From contig CANJQC010000024.1 in NCBI GenBank assembly GCA_947476295.1, forward strand, positions 1 to 51,759: 51,759 nucleotides of DNA, given 5' to 3'. Shown here piece after piece: positions 8,855-18,418 of the stretch. The position numbers and the translations under genes were made by a program. The DNA comes from Planctomycetaceae bacterium (lineage in GTDB: Bacteria > Planctomycetota > Planctomycetia > Planctomycetales > Planctomycetaceae). The notes under the pieces are model-generated. The model was not told the DNA's origin and did not search any database. It worked only from the letters and a program-made list of their open reading frames with translations. Each line of letters begins with the position of its first letter. The stretch's first letter is position 1.

Positions 8855-10300
8855 ATGAATCAGAATCTGATGCGATCGATTGCAAGGCGGCAATTTGTTG
8901 TCGGCTCATCAGTTGCTGCGGGTCCCGCAGCGCTGGCTTCGCTGTTGTCAGCGGACGATTTTCGAGCTGACGGATCGGCCTCGATGAATGCTCGCATGGC
9001 CCATCATCTTCCGCGAGCGCGTCGGGTGATCTGGCTGACACAAGCGGGAGCCCCTTCGCAGCTGGAGTTGTTTGATGATAAGCCAATGCTCCGGGAACAG
9101 TTTGACAAAGATCTCCCGGAATCCGTGCGCCGTGGTCAGCGTCTTACCGGAATGACGTCGGGGCAGGCGCGTTTCCCGGTGGCTCCGTCAGCCTATCGAT
9201 TTCGCCAGCACGGCGATTCCGGAATCTCGCTGAGTGAGATTCTGCCGCACACAGCTCGAATCGCCGACAGACTGTGTGTGATTCGGTCGCTGCACACGGA
9301 AGCCATTAATCACGACCCGGCGATGACATTGCTGCAGACCGGTCATCAGATTGCCGGACGCCCGTCTGCCGGTGCATGGCTGTCCTATGGGCTGGGGTCC
9401 GAGAATTCTAACCTGCCGGCCTTCGTGGTGATGATTTCGCGACCGAGCGGTCCAACCAACGCTCAACCGCTTCACGAACGAATGTGGGGGTCCGGCTTTC
9501 TGCCGCCTCGGTATCAGGGAGTTCGATTCAGTCCTGGTAAGGACCCGGTGCTGTTCCTTTCGAATCCGGCCGGAATCACCACCGCACGTCGGCGAGCCAT
9601 GCTCGATGATCTGGCAGCCCTGAATCAACTGAAGTACCAGGACACTCGGGATCCCGAAACTCAGGCTCGAATCGATCAGTATGAAATGGCGTTCCGTATG
9701 CAAAGTTCAGTGCCGGAACTGGCGGACTTATCCGGCGAATCGGCGAGCGTGTTCGAACAGTACGGACCAGAATCCGTAAAGCCCGGTACATTTGCCGCGA
9801 ACTGCATTCTGGCTAGACGTTTGGCAGAACGCGGTGTTCGATTCATTCAGTTGTATCATCGAGGCTGGGATCAGCACGGTAGTTTGCCCAGTGGAATTCG
9901 GAGCCAGTGTTATGATACCGATCAGCCGTCCGCAGCGCTTGTCGAAGACCTGCAGTCACGAGGTTTGCTCGATGATACGCTGGTTGTATGGGGCGGTGAA
10001 TTTGGGCGCACCGTGTATTCACAGGGGAAGCTCACTTCATCAGACTATGGTCGTGATCATCATCCGGCATGCTTTTCGATGTGGATGGCGGGTGCGGGAG
10101 TACGATCAGGAATGGTGTATGGGGAGACTGATGATTATTCGTACAACATCGTTCGCGACCCGGTCCACATCCACGACCTGAATGCCACAGTTCTGCATCT
10201 GCTGGGGATTGACCATAAACGCCTCACGTTTCGCCATCAAGGCCGCGACTTTCGCCTGACCGACATTCACGGCGAAGTTATTCAGGCGGTACTTGCCTGA
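8855..10300 (+). CDS. DUF1501 domain protein, Tat-exported
   Basis: A 481-aa protein. The N-terminus has a twin-arginine pattern, SIARRQFVVGSS (Arg11-Arg12), followed by a hydrophobic alanine-rich stretch. The body matches DUF1501, a sulfatase/phosphatase-fold family: RVIWLTQAGAPSQLELFD, the GWDQHGS motif, WGGEFGRT and GRDHHPACFSMWMAG. The start lies 6 bp after the stop of the PSD1-type gene, so the two are very likely co-transcribed. This pairing is characteristic of planctomycete genomes. Tat export suggests folding, and possibly metal loading, in the cytoplasm. The enzymatic activity of the family is not established. Confidence 0.92.
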   Translation: MNQNLMRSIARRQFVVGSSVAAGPAALASLLSADDFRADGSASMNARMAHHLPRARRVIWLTQAGAPSQLELFDDKPMLREQFDKDLPESVRRGQRLTGMTSGQARFPVAPSAYRFRQHGDSGISLSEILPHTARIADRLCVIRSLHTEAINHDPAMTLLQTGHQIAGRPSAGAWLSYGLGSENSNLPAFVVMISRPSGPTNAQPLHERMWGSGFLPPRYQGVRFSPGKDPVLFLSNPAGITTARRRAMLDDLAALNQLKYQDTRDPETQARIDQYEMAFRMQSSVPELADLSGESASVFEQYGPESVKPGTFAANCILARRLAERGVRFIQLYHRGWDQHGSLPSGIRSQCYDTDQPSAALVEDLQSRGLLDDTLVVWGGEFGRTVYSQGKLTSSDYGRDHHPACFSMWMAGAGVRSGMVYGETDDYSYNIVRDPVHIHDLNATVLHLLGIDHKRLTFRHQGRDFRLTDIHGEVIQAVLA

Positions 10301-10319
10301 CAAGGGCTGAGAGCCCTTG
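10301..10319 (+). terminator. Short hairpin directly after the DUF1501 stop codon
   Basis: CAAGGGCT-GAG-AGCCCTTG is a perfect 8-bp stem starting right after the TGA at 10298-10300. There is no T-tract after it, so it may be a transcript end stabiliser or weak terminator. Confidence 0.35.
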
Positions 10320-10513
10320 ACCCGGTTCGAACCCAAGACATCCGCCCAAATTCATCTTGGCATTGACCAGAACGCCGCTTTCCAGCAAAATCAGTGGCTT
10401 CAATCTCATCGGCAGCTAAAACTGCCGGAAAAACCGACGTCTCTCGAATCTCAAAAGAGTATCCCGACCGCATTCTTGCTGCGGTTCAGGCTCGCATTGG
10501 CTAACGTGTTTTC

Positions 10514-12052
10514 ATGACCGCAGGCACAAAACCGGACCGCTTCGAACTCGCCCGACTGGAGAAGCTAGAGAAAATAGAATCTCTGGGGCATGACCCATGG
10601 GGGCAGCGTTTCGACAATCATGAAGCGATTGTGGGCGTTCGAGAACGTTGCCCTGCCGAATCCGGGATCGATGGCGATACGGTGCGAGTCGCGGGCCGCA
10701 TCCGAGGACGCCGTAAAGCCGGTAAGTTGCGATTTATCGACCTGCAGGATCAAACCGGACGAATTCAACTGCTGTTTTCGCGCGGCGAATTGACTGAGGC
10801 GCAATGGGAACTGATGAGCGCGCTGGACGACGGCGACATCATTGGGATCGACGGCGTTCTGCGTCGCACAAACACGGGCGAAGTCTCAGTGTTTGTCAAG
10901 GAACTGACGGTGCTGTGCAAGTCTCTCACGCAGCCACCGGAGAAGTTCCATGGCCTGAAAGACGAAGAGACGCTCGTAAGGCAGCGGTATCTGGATCTCA
11001 TTTACACCGACGGCGCTCTGGACCGCTTGTTGCAGCGGTCGAAGATCATCGATTCCGTCCGCCAGACGTTGCGCGGTCAGAATTTCTATGAAGTCGAAAC
11101 ACCGGTGCTGCACGCCGTCGCTGGTGGAGCAGCCGCGCGTCCGTTCATGACGCATCACAATGCGCTCGACATGGAACTGTTCCTTCGCATCGCGCTGGAG
11201 CTGCATTTGAAGCGATTGATGGTCGGCGGAATTGAACGAGTCTACGAAATCGGCCGAGTGTTCAGAAATGAAGGAGTCGATGCGACTCACAATCCTGAAT
11301 TCACCATGATCGAGATTTATCAGGCGTACGGCAACTACGAATCCATGATGGATCTGACCGAACAGATCATCGTCAATGCGGCTAAGACTGTCAGCAGCGC
11401 GCTGCAGCTGCCGTGGGGCGAAGACGGTGAGATGATTGAACTTACAACACCCTGGCCACGCAGAAAGTACGCGGACCTCTTTCGCGAACATGCAGGCTGT
11501 GATATGCACGATGCCGCAGCGGTAGAAGCGGTGGCTAAGAAATTCGGCATTGAAACCAACGGCGTTCATCCAGACGTGATCGTCAATGAAGTCTTTGAAA
11601 AGACCGTGGAAGATCATCTGCAGGGGCCGATCTTCGTCATCGATTATCCTGCGTCAATCTGTCCGCTCACCAAACGCAGCCAGTCTGATCCGGCGATTGC
11701 TGAAAGGTTTGAGCTATATATTCGCGGCATGGAACTGGCAAATGCATATACCGAACTGAACGACCCTCGGCTGCAGGAAGAACTTTTCCAGACTCAACTT
11801 GCGGGGTTGTCGGCTGATGATTCCATGGCGAAAATGGACCACGACTTTGTTCGAGCGTTGAAGGTCGGCATGCCGCCTGCCGGTGGTCTGGGGATCGGAA
11901 TTGACCGACTGGTGATGCTGCTGACCAACAGTCGCGCGATTAAAGATGTGATCTTCTTCCCGTTAACGCGTCACGAAGACGCTGTAGTACAACCAGCGGG
12001 TTCTAAAAAGTCCGAACCTAAGGTTCCTGATAGTGTGGCAACTGTAGAGTGA
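10514..12052 (+). CDS. lysS: Lysyl-tRNA synthetase, class II
   Basis: A 512-aa protein of normal length for bacterial class II LysRS, which charges tRNA-Lys in the cytoplasm. The N-terminal OB-fold anticodon domain spans about 55-150 ([19 protein letters not shown]). The catalytic core has motif 2 [18 protein letters not shown] near residue 250 and motif 3 [14 protein letters not shown] near residue 456. [20 protein letters not shown] matches the family's substrate-binding stretch. The gene stands alone, with 213 bp upstream and a palindrome immediately downstream. Confidence 0.97.
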   Translation: MTAGTKPDRFELARLEKLEKIESLGHDPWGQRFDNHEAIVGVRERCPAESGIDGDTVRVAGRIRGRRKAGKLRFIDLQDQTGRIQLLFSRGELTEAQWELMSALDDGDIIGIDGVLRRTNTGEVSVFVKELTVLCKSLTQPPEKFHGLKDEETLVRQRYLDLIYTDGALDRLLQRSKIIDSVRQTLRGQNFYEVETPVLHAVAGGAAARPFMTHHNALDMELFLRIALELHLKRLMVGGIERVYEIGRVFRNEGVDATHNPEFTMIEIYQAYGNYESMMDLTEQIIVNAAKTVSSALQLPWGEDGEMIELTTPWPRRKYADLFREHAGCDMHDAAAVEAVAKKFGIETNGVHPDVIVNEVFEKTVEDHLQGPIFVIDYPASICPLTKRSQSDPAIAERFELYIRGMELANAYTELNDPRLQEELFQTQLAGLSADDSMAKMDHDFVRALKVGMPPAGGLGIGIDRLVMLLTNSRAIKDVIFFPLTRHEDAVVQPAGSKKSEPKVPDSVATVE

Positions 12053-12056
12053 CACG

Positions 12057-12120
12057 TTTAGCCCGACGCCGGAGGCGAGGAGTGAATTCGAACCAGCCTC
12101 GCCTGCGGCATCGGGTTAAA
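12057..12120. repeat. Palindromic repeat, family 4 (GCCGCAGGCGAGG)
   Basis: 24-nt inverted arms at 12057-12080 and 12097-12120 with three mismatches, two of which would be G-U pairs in RNA. It lies 4 nt after the lysS stop, so it may act as a transcript-end hairpin. The core GGCGAGG recalls other planctomycete intergenic repeats. Confidence 0.75.
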
Positions 12121-12181
12121 TGACTGATAACCTGCAGCTCAAGTTCCTGAATCCTGACAAGTCTGCAACGGAGTGCGTTCG

Positions 12182-13780
12182 ATGTACAAGCTGCTGCTGT
12201 GTGTTCGATATTTGCGAACTCGCTACATCGCGTTGGCCAGCATCATCAGTGTGATGCTGGGCGTCGCCACGATGATTGTTGTCAACAGCGTGATGGCTGG
12301 CTTCACATCTGAGATGCGAGATCGTCTGCACAATTTTCTGGCAGACATCGTGATTGAATCCCGCACGATGGAAGGTATTGATGACACGGATCGGCAGCTG
12401 GCAGCGGTGGAGGCTGCTGCGGGAGAATATATCGCAGCCATGACGCCCACGATCGATGTGCCGGGCATGATCATGTTTGAAGATCCATACAACGGCAAGA
12501 CGATCACAACGCAGGTGATGATTCAGGGAATTGATCCCGAAAGCAAAGGTCTTGTAGGGCCTCTGCGAGACTATCTCGCAAGCTACAATCCTGAGATCGA
12601 AGACGGCGTTGTGATTCGCGAAGCAGAGCGCAGCCGTGCCGAACCACTCAGTTGGGAGCTAACAGCATCCGCAGCCCGGTACCGCGAAGAAATGAAACGC
12701 CAGGAAGCGTTGGAAATTCGGGGTGCCTTTGAAGACGACTCATTGTCGGTTACGAATACGCCGCATGAAAATCGTGCGATCGATGATTCGCCGGATTTTG
12801 ACCCTGTGTCTTCCAATCCAAGTACGAATGCCGCGGCCGATGAAAGCAAGCCTCTGGATGATGACGCCTTTCTTCAGGATCCGTTGGTTAAGCAGCCCGA
12901 GTCTCAGATCCAGACGGGAGCCTATCCGGCTCGCGTTTATATAGGCGAAGGCATTGTGAGTTTTCAAGCTCAGGATCCAGACACTGGCAAGCTGCACAAG
13001 GTGATGTTGCGGCAGCCCGGCGATGATATCATTCTCAGCACAGTCACAGTTGGCAGACCGCCGGAAATCGTCAAGATGAATGCCACGGTTGTGGATTCTT
13101 TCCGCAGTGGCATGAATGAATACGATACAAGCATTGTGCTGATGAACATTAAAGAGTTGCAGAAGAATCGCGGCATGCATCTGGACAATGCAATCACGTC
13201 GATCCACATTCGGCTAAAGAATTATGACGACGCTCCGAAAGCGATCGCCGCGTTGCAGGGTGCTTTTCCCCCGGGCACGGTGACCATTAAGACATGGGAA
13301 GAAAAACAAGGGCTGCTGTTGTCAGCAGTCGAAGTGGAAACCGCCATTCTGAACGTGCTGTTGTTTCTGATCATCACAGTGGCAGGCTTTGGAATCCTAG
13401 CGATCTTTTACATGATCGTCGTGGAAAAAACTCGCGACATCGGAATTCTGAAGTCGCTGGGAGCCAGCTCCAATGGAGTCATGTCCATCTTCCTGTACTA
13501 CGGTCTGGGGCTTGGCATTGTGGGCAGTACAGCGGGTGTGGCTCTCGGGCTGGTGTTTGTGCGGTACATCAATCAGATCGAAGATGGCTTAAGCTGGGTG
13601 ACCGGACGAAAAGTTTTCGACGAAAAGATCTACTACTTCTTTGAAATTCCAACCTACGTCAATCCCGTCATGGTGCTTTCAGTGGCGTTGGGTGCCATCG
13701 CGATCGCAGTCCTTGCCAGTATCCTGCCCGCCCGCCGCGCTGCACGACTGCATCCCGTGCGAGCATTGAGGTTTGAATAA
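12182..13780 (+). CDS. ABC transporter permease, LolC/LolE (FtsX) family
   Basis: Inner-membrane permease of about 532 aa. One N-terminal membrane segment (about residues 16-40, IALASIISVMLGVATM) is followed by a long periplasmic domain and three C-terminal segments (ILNVLLFLIITVAGFGILAI, the GLGLGIVGSTAGVALGL stretch, and VMVLSVALGAIAIAVLASI). The end, ARRAARLHPVRALRFE, is typical of the family. The ATG at 12182 is preferred over the upstream in-frame GTG at 12173 because GGAG (12170-12173) lies 8 nt before it and overlaps the GTG. The periplasmic part has an acidic, low-complexity insert around residues 190-240 (DDSLSVTNTPHE to SKPLDDDAFLQD) that most family members lack. With the downstream ATPase it forms a LolCDE-like lipoprotein-release or MacB-like exporter. 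Confidence 0.88.
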   Translation: MYKLLLCVRYLRTRYIALASIISVMLGVATMIVVNSVMAGFTSEMRDRLHNFLADIVIESRTMEGIDDTDRQLAAVEAAAGEYIAAMTPTIDVPGMIMFEDPYNGKTITTQVMIQGIDPESKGLVGPLRDYLASYNPEIEDGVVIREAERSRAEPLSWELTASAARYREEMKRQEALEIRGAFEDDSLSVTNTPHENRAIDDSPDFDPVSSNPSTNAAADESKPLDDDAFLQDPLVKQPESQIQTGAYPARVYIGEGIVSFQAQDPDTGKLHKVMLRQPGDDIILSTVTVGRPPEIVKMNATVVDSFRSGMNEYDTSIVLMNIKELQKNRGMHLDNAITSIHIRLKNYDDAPKAIAALQGAFPPGTVTIKTWEEKQGLLLSAVEVETAILNVLLFLIITVAGFGILAIFYMIVVEKTRDIGILKSLGASSNGVMSIFLYYGLGLGIVGSTAGVALGLVFVRYINQIEDGLSWVTGRKVFDEKIYYFFEIPTYVNPVMVLSVALGAIAIAVLASILPARRAARLHPVRALRFE

Positions 13781-13806
13781 TCTGAATGCGTCATGGAACA
13801 TAACTG

Positions 13807-13839
13807 TTGGCGAGCGGCAGGGCGTCAGCCCTCCGTGTA
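13807..13839. repeat. Palindromic repeat, family 5 (GGCGAGCGGC...GCGTCAGCC), short copy
   Basis: TTGGCGAGCGGCAGGGCGTC followed by AGCCCTCCGTG, with internal hairpin AGGGC-GTCA-GCCCT. It shares GGCGAGCGGC and GCGTCAGCC with the copy at 19638-19706. It lies between the permease and ATPase genes, which are 99 bp apart. Confidence 0.65.
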
Positions 13840-13879
13840 AGTTTTTGAATCATGCGATCCTAGTTCGAGACATACCACA

Positions 13880-14614
13880 ATGGCTGAGACCATCAAAATG
13901 ACAAAGCCACTGATTTCTGCCGAAGCGATTTCAAAGTCGTATTTCAAGGGCCAGCACAAAATCCCCGTGCTTCAGGGAGCCGGATTGAAAGCCAATCGCG
14001 GTGAGTTTATTTCCGTGATCGGGCAAAGCGGCTCAGGGAAGAGTACGCTTTTGCACGTCATGGGACTCCTAGATTCACCGGACATCGGCGAAGTCATCCT
14101 GGACGGCACTCGCATCGACAACCTGAATCAGAAAGCCCGCGACCAGTTGCGCAATCACGTCTTCGGATTCATCTTTCAGTTCTATCATCTGCTGCCGGAA
14201 CTCTCGCTGCTCGAGAACGTCATGACGCCACTTATGATTCGGCACTCGATATTCGGTTACTGGGCGAAGCGAAAAGAGATTCGCGACGCGGCGATGGATA
14301 TTATCAATCAGGTGGGCCTTAGCCACCGTATCAAACATCGTCCGTCTGAGTTGTCCGGCGGCGAGATGCAGCGAGGAGCCATCGCGCGTGCGTTGGTTGG
14401 CAAACCGGAAATCCTGTTGGCCGATGAGCCCACCGGGAATCTGGACGCAGTGACCGGTCGCGGGATTATGGAGCTGCTGAATTCGCTCAACGAAAACCAA
14501 AAGCTCACGATTGTCATGGTTACTCACGACGAAGCGATTGCCGCCCAGGCTCACCGCACAGTACGACTGGCCGAAGGCCGCATCCAACTCCACGCCCGCG
14601 AAGACGCCGCCTGA
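13880..14614 (+). CDS. lolD: ABC transporter ATP-binding protein, LolD-like
   Basis: A 244-aa ATPase. Walker A GQSGSGKST is at residues 48-56; the FIFQFYHLLPELSLLENV stretch is typical of the LolD/MacB group; the signature is LSGGEMQRGAIARAL and Walker B is ILLADEPTGNLD, followed by the H-loop VMVTHDE. It lies 99 bp after the LolC/E-like permease, with a repeat between them, so a common transcript is likely. It would power the release of outer-membrane lipoproteins or a related export step. The symbol reflects family membership; MacB-type partners cannot be excluded. Confidence 0.88.
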   Translation: MAETIKMTKPLISAEAISKSYFKGQHKIPVLQGAGLKANRGEFISVIGQSGSGKSTLLHVMGLLDSPDIGEVILDGTRIDNLNQKARDQLRNHVFGFIFQFYHLLPELSLLENVMTPLMIRHSIFGYWAKRKEIRDAAMDIINQVGLSHRIKHRPSELSGGEMQRGAIARALVGKPEILLADEPTGNLDAVTGRGIMELLNSLNENQKLTIVMVTHDEAIAAQAHRTVRLAEGRIQLHAREDAA

Positions 14615-14870
14615 GACGTGTTGTATGCGTCCCATGTAACGGGATGGCGACTCACATTTCAGCAGATTCGGCAGGTTTGAGAACCGATTCCATCCAAAAA
14701 ACGCTGAACTGGTTCTCTGCTCACGCAAAATTCACGATGACCGGCACAATGGCGCTTCCAACGAATGGCCAATGCCCTAGAGTCACGTCTAATGCACTGG
14801 TGCGGATGCCCGCAGCCGTTTGCGAGGATGCTTCAAAACACATTGGCTGAATTCTACGGAACAGATTCGT

Positions 14871-15488
14871 ATGGCCTTCCCAAAACCATTTTTCCGTTGG
14901 CGACCTCACCCGTGGCATGGGCTGGAAGTCGGCCCGAATCCTCCCCATCTGGTGCATGCGTTCATTGAGATCTCACCCTTCGACCTCGTCAAATACGAAG
15001 TGGACAAAGTGACCGGCTACCTGCGGGTCGATCGCCCGCAGCGAACTTCGTCACAGCCGCCAGCGCTGTATGGTTTTGTGCCTCGCACATTCTGTGGATC
15101 GCGCGTTGCTGCACTTATGCCCAAGGCTCGTAAAGGGGATGGCGACCCCCTGGACATCTGCGTACTCAGCGAGCGACCAATTACCAAGTCGGAAGTTATC
15201 GTCACGGTCCGCGTGATCGGTGGCCTGCCGATGCTTGATGGCGGCGAAGCCGACGACAAAATCATCGGCATTCTGGCGCAGGATATGATCTGGTCGCATG
15301 TCGAAGACCTAGATGAGTTGCCTCAAGCTCTGGTTCAGCGATTGCGGCACTACTTCACGACCTATAAAATGATGCCGGGCGACACGACTCAACAGGTTTC
15401 CATCGACCATATCTACGATCGTGCGCACGCGGAAAAAGTGATCCTAGCCGCCATGGCCGACTACGACGACGAATTCGGCGGCGAGTGA
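14871..15488 (+). CDS. ppa: Inorganic pyrophosphatase, family I
   Basis: A soluble 205-aa enzyme that hydrolyses pyrophosphate and pulls biosynthetic reactions forward. Family I features: [16 protein letters not shown], the [10 protein letters not shown] stretch, the metal-binding signature [10 protein letters not shown] and the second acidic pair in EADDKIIG. An in-frame ATG lies upstream at 14820, but [17 protein letters not shown] from 14871 begins near the usual family start, with GGAA upstream. The gene converges on the adenylate kinase-like gene, 33 bp away end to end. Confidence 0.9.
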   Translation: MAFPKPFFRWRPHPWHGLEVGPNPPHLVHAFIEISPFDLVKYEVDKVTGYLRVDRPQRTSSQPPALYGFVPRTFCGSRVAALMPKARKGDGDPLDICVLSERPITKSEVIVTVRVIGGLPMLDGGEADDKIIGILAQDMIWSHVEDLDELPQALVQRLRHYFTTYKMMPGDTTQQVSIDHIYDRAHAEKVILAAMADYDDEFGGE

Positions 15489-15521
15489 CCTTGCGTTAGA
15501 AAATTATGTGCGGCCGATCGC

Positions 15522-16172
15522 CTAAAGTTCGGGAGTTTGCAGTTCCTCTTCGCGGAGGTTAGCTTCGAACAATTCGTTCTGAACCGGTATCAGGCACTTC
15601 AGGATAGAATAGACAACTTCCGACGGCGATCCGTTCGCATCGACTTCGTGGATGATGGCCGGATCGTACTGCTGCAGGACCGGTGCGGTCACTTCGCGAT
15701 AGATATCGAACCGGCGACGAATGATCACTTCATTTGCATCGTCGGTCCGGTTTTCGCGAATCGCGCGGCGACGAATTCGGTGAATCATGTCTTCTTCGTC
15801 AGAACACTTCAGGTAGATCACCCGATGAATTTCTAGGTGTTCCTGAACTATCTCCACCTGATGAACGTTGCGCGGCATGCCATCCAGAATCAGCAGGTCT
15901 TCGCGTGGCTTGAACCATGACAGCGCAACATATGCTTCGACCGCTTTCCGCCAGATCTTAATCGTGAGTTCATCCGGCACTAACTCACCACGGGAAATGT
16001 GTTTGTAGACTTCCCGACCATTCGGTGAACCAATATCGATGGAACGAAACACGTCGCCAACCGACAGATGAAAAAATCCGGGAATATTGGCGAGAATTTT
16101 CCCCTGAGTTCCTTTGCCGACGCCAGGAGGACCAAACAGAGGAACGCAACGATATCGCGGTTTAGTCGTCAT
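15522..16172 (-). CDS. adk: Adenylate kinase family nucleoside monophosphate kinase
   Basis: A 216-aa protein. P-loop GPPGVGKGTQGK near the N-terminus, NMP-binding region with LSVGDVFRS, DGMPRNVHQVE in place of the usual DGFPRT, and a LID region with RRRAIRENRTDDANEVIIRR. The LID is short and has no zinc-binding cysteines. It would balance AMP, ADP and ATP. The divergent DGMPRN motif and extended C-terminus suggest a planctomycete-type second adk rather than the ribosomal-operon copy, so its exact nucleotide preference is uncertain. Confidence 0.8.
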   Translation of the reverse strand: MTTKPRYRCVPLFGPPGVGKGTQGKILANIPGFFHLSVGDVFRSIDIGSPNGREVYKHISRGELVPDELTIKIWRKAVEAYVALSWFKPREDLLILDGMPRNVHQVEIVQEHLEIHRVIYLKCSDEEDMIHRIRRRAIRENRTDDANEVIIRRRFDIYREVTAPVLQQYDPAIIHEVDANGSPSEVVYSILKCLIPVQNELFEANLREEELQTPEL

Positions 16173-16442
16173 TCTCTCTTTCCTGTGAACGGCAGCCCAA
16201 TTTCATGCCATAGCGATTGAGCCGATGATGATCAGCATCGCCACATGTCCGGTTGGCTGCAGGCCGCGAAAGTATGACGTCGCCTCGATCCCCTTGCCAG
16301 CAGTCGACAAAATTAAGTCTCCGGACTGCAACCCCTGAGAATATGCCGGCTGCGGAACACAGAAGGGCAACCTGTATAAACAGGTTGCCCTTGGTATCTG
16401 TCAAGTTCTACCCAGACCACCCCGCGGCCAACGGCAGGATTG
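16173..16442. other. Intergenic region between the lipoprotein and adk-like genes
   Basis: 270 bp with no gene. Apart from the hairpin at 16363-16392, nothing was recognised. Confidence 0.4.
16363..16392 (-). terminator. Perfect 13-bp hairpin downstream of the lipoprotein gene
   Basis: AAGGGCAACCTGT-ATAA-ACAGGTTGCCCTT, a perfect stem with a 4-nt loop, about 50 nt past the lipoprotein stop on the minus strand. The T-tract is weak on both strands. A terminator is the likeliest role. Confidence 0.5.
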
Positions 16443-16772
16443 TTATTCGGTCTTTGGTGCGTCAGCAGCCGGAGCATCGGCTTTTGGCTCTTCCGTCGTT
16501 GGAGCATCAGCAGCCGGTGCTGGTGCTGGTGCTGGTGCTGCTGCATCAGCAGCCGGAGCATCAACCTTTGGTTCTTCTGTCTTCGGAGCGTCAGCATCAT
16601 GCGCATGAGCATCTTCGTCTCCGTGCGAAGGCGGCGCTACGGCGCCACCAGCCACACCAGAACCAGCTCCGCCGCCGCTCGCGCCTGACGTACTCTCGCC
16701 TGGCGTGCATCCCAGCATCCAAGACACACTTCCCAGCAATACCAGCGTGCTTAGTGATCGAACAAATTTCAT
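16443..16772 (-). CDS. Small Ala/Pro/Glu-rich lipoprotein
   Basis: 109 aa. A positively charged N-terminus and hydrophobic core are followed by the lipobox WMLGC, so the mature protein would be lipid-anchored at about Cys22. The mature part is low complexity: a Gly-rich spacer, an acidic His-containing patch (HGDEDAHAHDADAPK), then repeats of the type PKTEEPKVDAPAADA and TTEEPKADAPAADA. It looks like a flexible anchored tail; the His/Asp patch could bind metal, but that is speculation. No known family was recognised. The repeated DNA can expand or contract easily. Confidence 0.75.
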   Translation of the reverse strand: MKFVRSLSTLVLLGSVSWMLGCTPGESTSGASGGGAGSGVAGGAVAPPSHGDEDAHAHDADAPKTEEPKVDAPAADAAAPAPAPAPAADAPTTEEPKADAPAADAPKTE

Positions 16773-16966
16773 TATCCCAGCCTTTCAAAAAACAATCGTT
16801 TATACCCAGAATCGCGACGCCTAAACCGTCTGTCCCAGCGGCTAAGCGACAGCTAAACCCTACAAAGAGGCGGTTGAAAATCAATACTCTGCCATCGCGA
16901 AAATAACCAAGTTCCACAATTGAGGCTGGATCATGCGGAAACAAGGGATACATTGCGCAAACTTGG

Positions 16967-18412
16967 ATGAATCAAAGTGTTCTGCGACCCATTTTCTGCG
17001 AAATTTTTCTCATGGACGGTGAAGAAACAGAAGCACGGCAGCCGGACAATGAGTCGATGTTTGCCGATTCCGCTGCTTTGATTGCGCCGCGCGACAAGGT
17101 TCGGACGTTTCCCACAACGCCGGGCGTTTATCTGATGAAGGACGCTCAGGGTCGGGTCGTGTACGTGGGCAAAGCCGTCAATCTTCGCAGCCGTGCTGGC
17201 AGCTATTTCACAAAGGCTGCTGAAACGGACCTGCGAACAGCAAGACTCATTACAGAAATTGCGGACATCGACTTCATCGACGCCGATAGTGAAGTCGATG
17301 CTCTGTTGATTGAATCACGACTCATCAAGGATATTCAGCCGCGCTTCAATGCGTTGCTGAAAGACGATAAGACGTTTCCTTATCTGCAGATCACAACCCG
17401 CGAAGATTTTCCGCGAGTTGAGTTTACTCGGCAACCCAAGACATCCGGCGTCAAACTGTACGGTCCGTTTACCAGCGCCGGGCAACTGCGAGGTACCATC
17501 GCTGTACTGCAGCGGATCTTTCGATTCCGTACCTGCACGCTGGATATCGCCGAGAACGATGAACGCTGGCGATGGTTTCGTCCGTGCCTTCTGGCCAGCA
17601 TCAATCAATGCACGGCCCCCTGCAACATGCGAGTCAGCAAAGAGGATTATCGCGAAGATATTCGACGACTGCGCGTCTTTCTGGACGGCGGCAAAGCCAG
17701 CCTGCTCAAAGAACTGGAGGCTGCAATGCTGTTGGCATCAAAAGAACTGAAGTTTGAAAAAGCGGCACGAATCCGTGATGAGATTGAAGCTTTGAAAAGT
17801 CTCAGCCAGCGCGGCGACCTAGAAAGTCACGCTCAGCCGGAAGTCTTTTACATCGATCCGCAGAAAGGATTGGCCGGCCTGAAGAAAGTACTCAAACTGT
17901 CGGAACTGCCGCGACGAATTGAAGGAGTGGATATCGCTCACTTGCAGGGTAGCGAAACGGTCGCCAGTCTGGTGCAGTTTATCGACGGGCTTCCGTTCAA
18001 GCCGGGCTACAAACGCTACAAAATTCAGTCCGTGGAAGGCATCGATGATTTCGCCTCCATGCGAGAAGTGATCACGCGGCGATTTCGCAGGCTGTCGCAG
18101 GAAGGCGAATCGTTTCCTGACCTGTTGCTCATCGACGGCGGCAAAGGACAACTGAGCGCGGTCATGGAGACCTTCTCAGTTCTCAATATTACGCCACCCA
18201 CTACGATCTCACTCGCCAAACGTGAAGAAGAAATTTACGTGCCTGGCGAATCCGAACCTCTGCGACTCAGCCGCCACGCCTACAGTCTCCGTTTGCTGCA
18301 GTACGTCCGCGACGAAGCGCACCGCTTCGCCCAACACTACCACCACATGCTCCGCCGCAAAACTACGTTCGACGACGTTAAACCGAAGAAAGGTCGAAAG
18401 CGGGAGCCCTGA
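16967..18412 (+). CDS. uvrC: UvrC-like excinuclease subunit, short form
   Basis: A 481-aa protein against the usual ~600. The GIY-YIG nuclease lies at about 48-125 (TPGVYLMKDAQGRVVYVGKA), the UVR motif near 245-265 (LKFEKAARIRDEIEAL), and the RNase H-like 5' nuclease at about 315-460 (EGVDIAHLQGSE, LLLIDGGKGQLSAV, VRDEAHRFAQHYHH). Two parts are missing: about 100 residues that normally lie between the UVR motif and the 5' nuclease, and the C-terminal helix-hairpin-helix domain. The protein ends with a basic tail, KPKKGRKREP. The start is uncertain; ATGs at 16967 and 17012 are possible. It would make the dual incisions of nucleotide excision repair. Its end faces the metallopeptidase gene, 6 bp away. 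Confidence 0.9.
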   Translation: MNQSVLRPIFCEIFLMDGEETEARQPDNESMFADSAALIAPRDKVRTFPTTPGVYLMKDAQGRVVYVGKAVNLRSRAGSYFTKAAETDLRTARLITEIADIDFIDADSEVDALLIESRLIKDIQPRFNALLKDDKTFPYLQITTREDFPRVEFTRQPKTSGVKLYGPFTSAGQLRGTIAVLQRIFRFRTCTLDIAENDERWRWFRPCLLASINQCTAPCNMRVSKEDYREDIRRLRVFLDGGKASLLKELEAAMLLASKELKFEKAARIRDEIEALKSLSQRGDLESHAQPEVFYIDPQKGLAGLKKVLKLSELPRRIEGVDIAHLQGSETVASLVQFIDGLPFKPGYKRYKIQSVEGIDDFASMREVITRRFRRLSQEGESFPDLLLIDGGKGQLSAVMETFSVLNITPPTTISLAKREEEIYVPGESEPLRLSRHAYSLRLLQYVRDEAHRFAQHYHHMLRRKTTFDDVKPKKGRKREP

Positions 18413-18418
18413 GATGCA

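Noticed and set aside
10315-10345. GGTTCGAACCC resembling a tRNA T-arm after the DUF1501 gene
   Set aside because: The flanking bases do not form a T-stem, and no acceptor, D or anticodon stems can be drawn around it; it is a chance palindrome.
10886-11617. Minus-strand open frame inside lysS
   Set aside because: No family motif, and lysS is intact and certain on the other strand.
14615-14870. Possible small gene between the LolD-like gene and ppa
   Set aside because: Open frames there have no motif or good start; the stretch is best read as the ppa upstream region.
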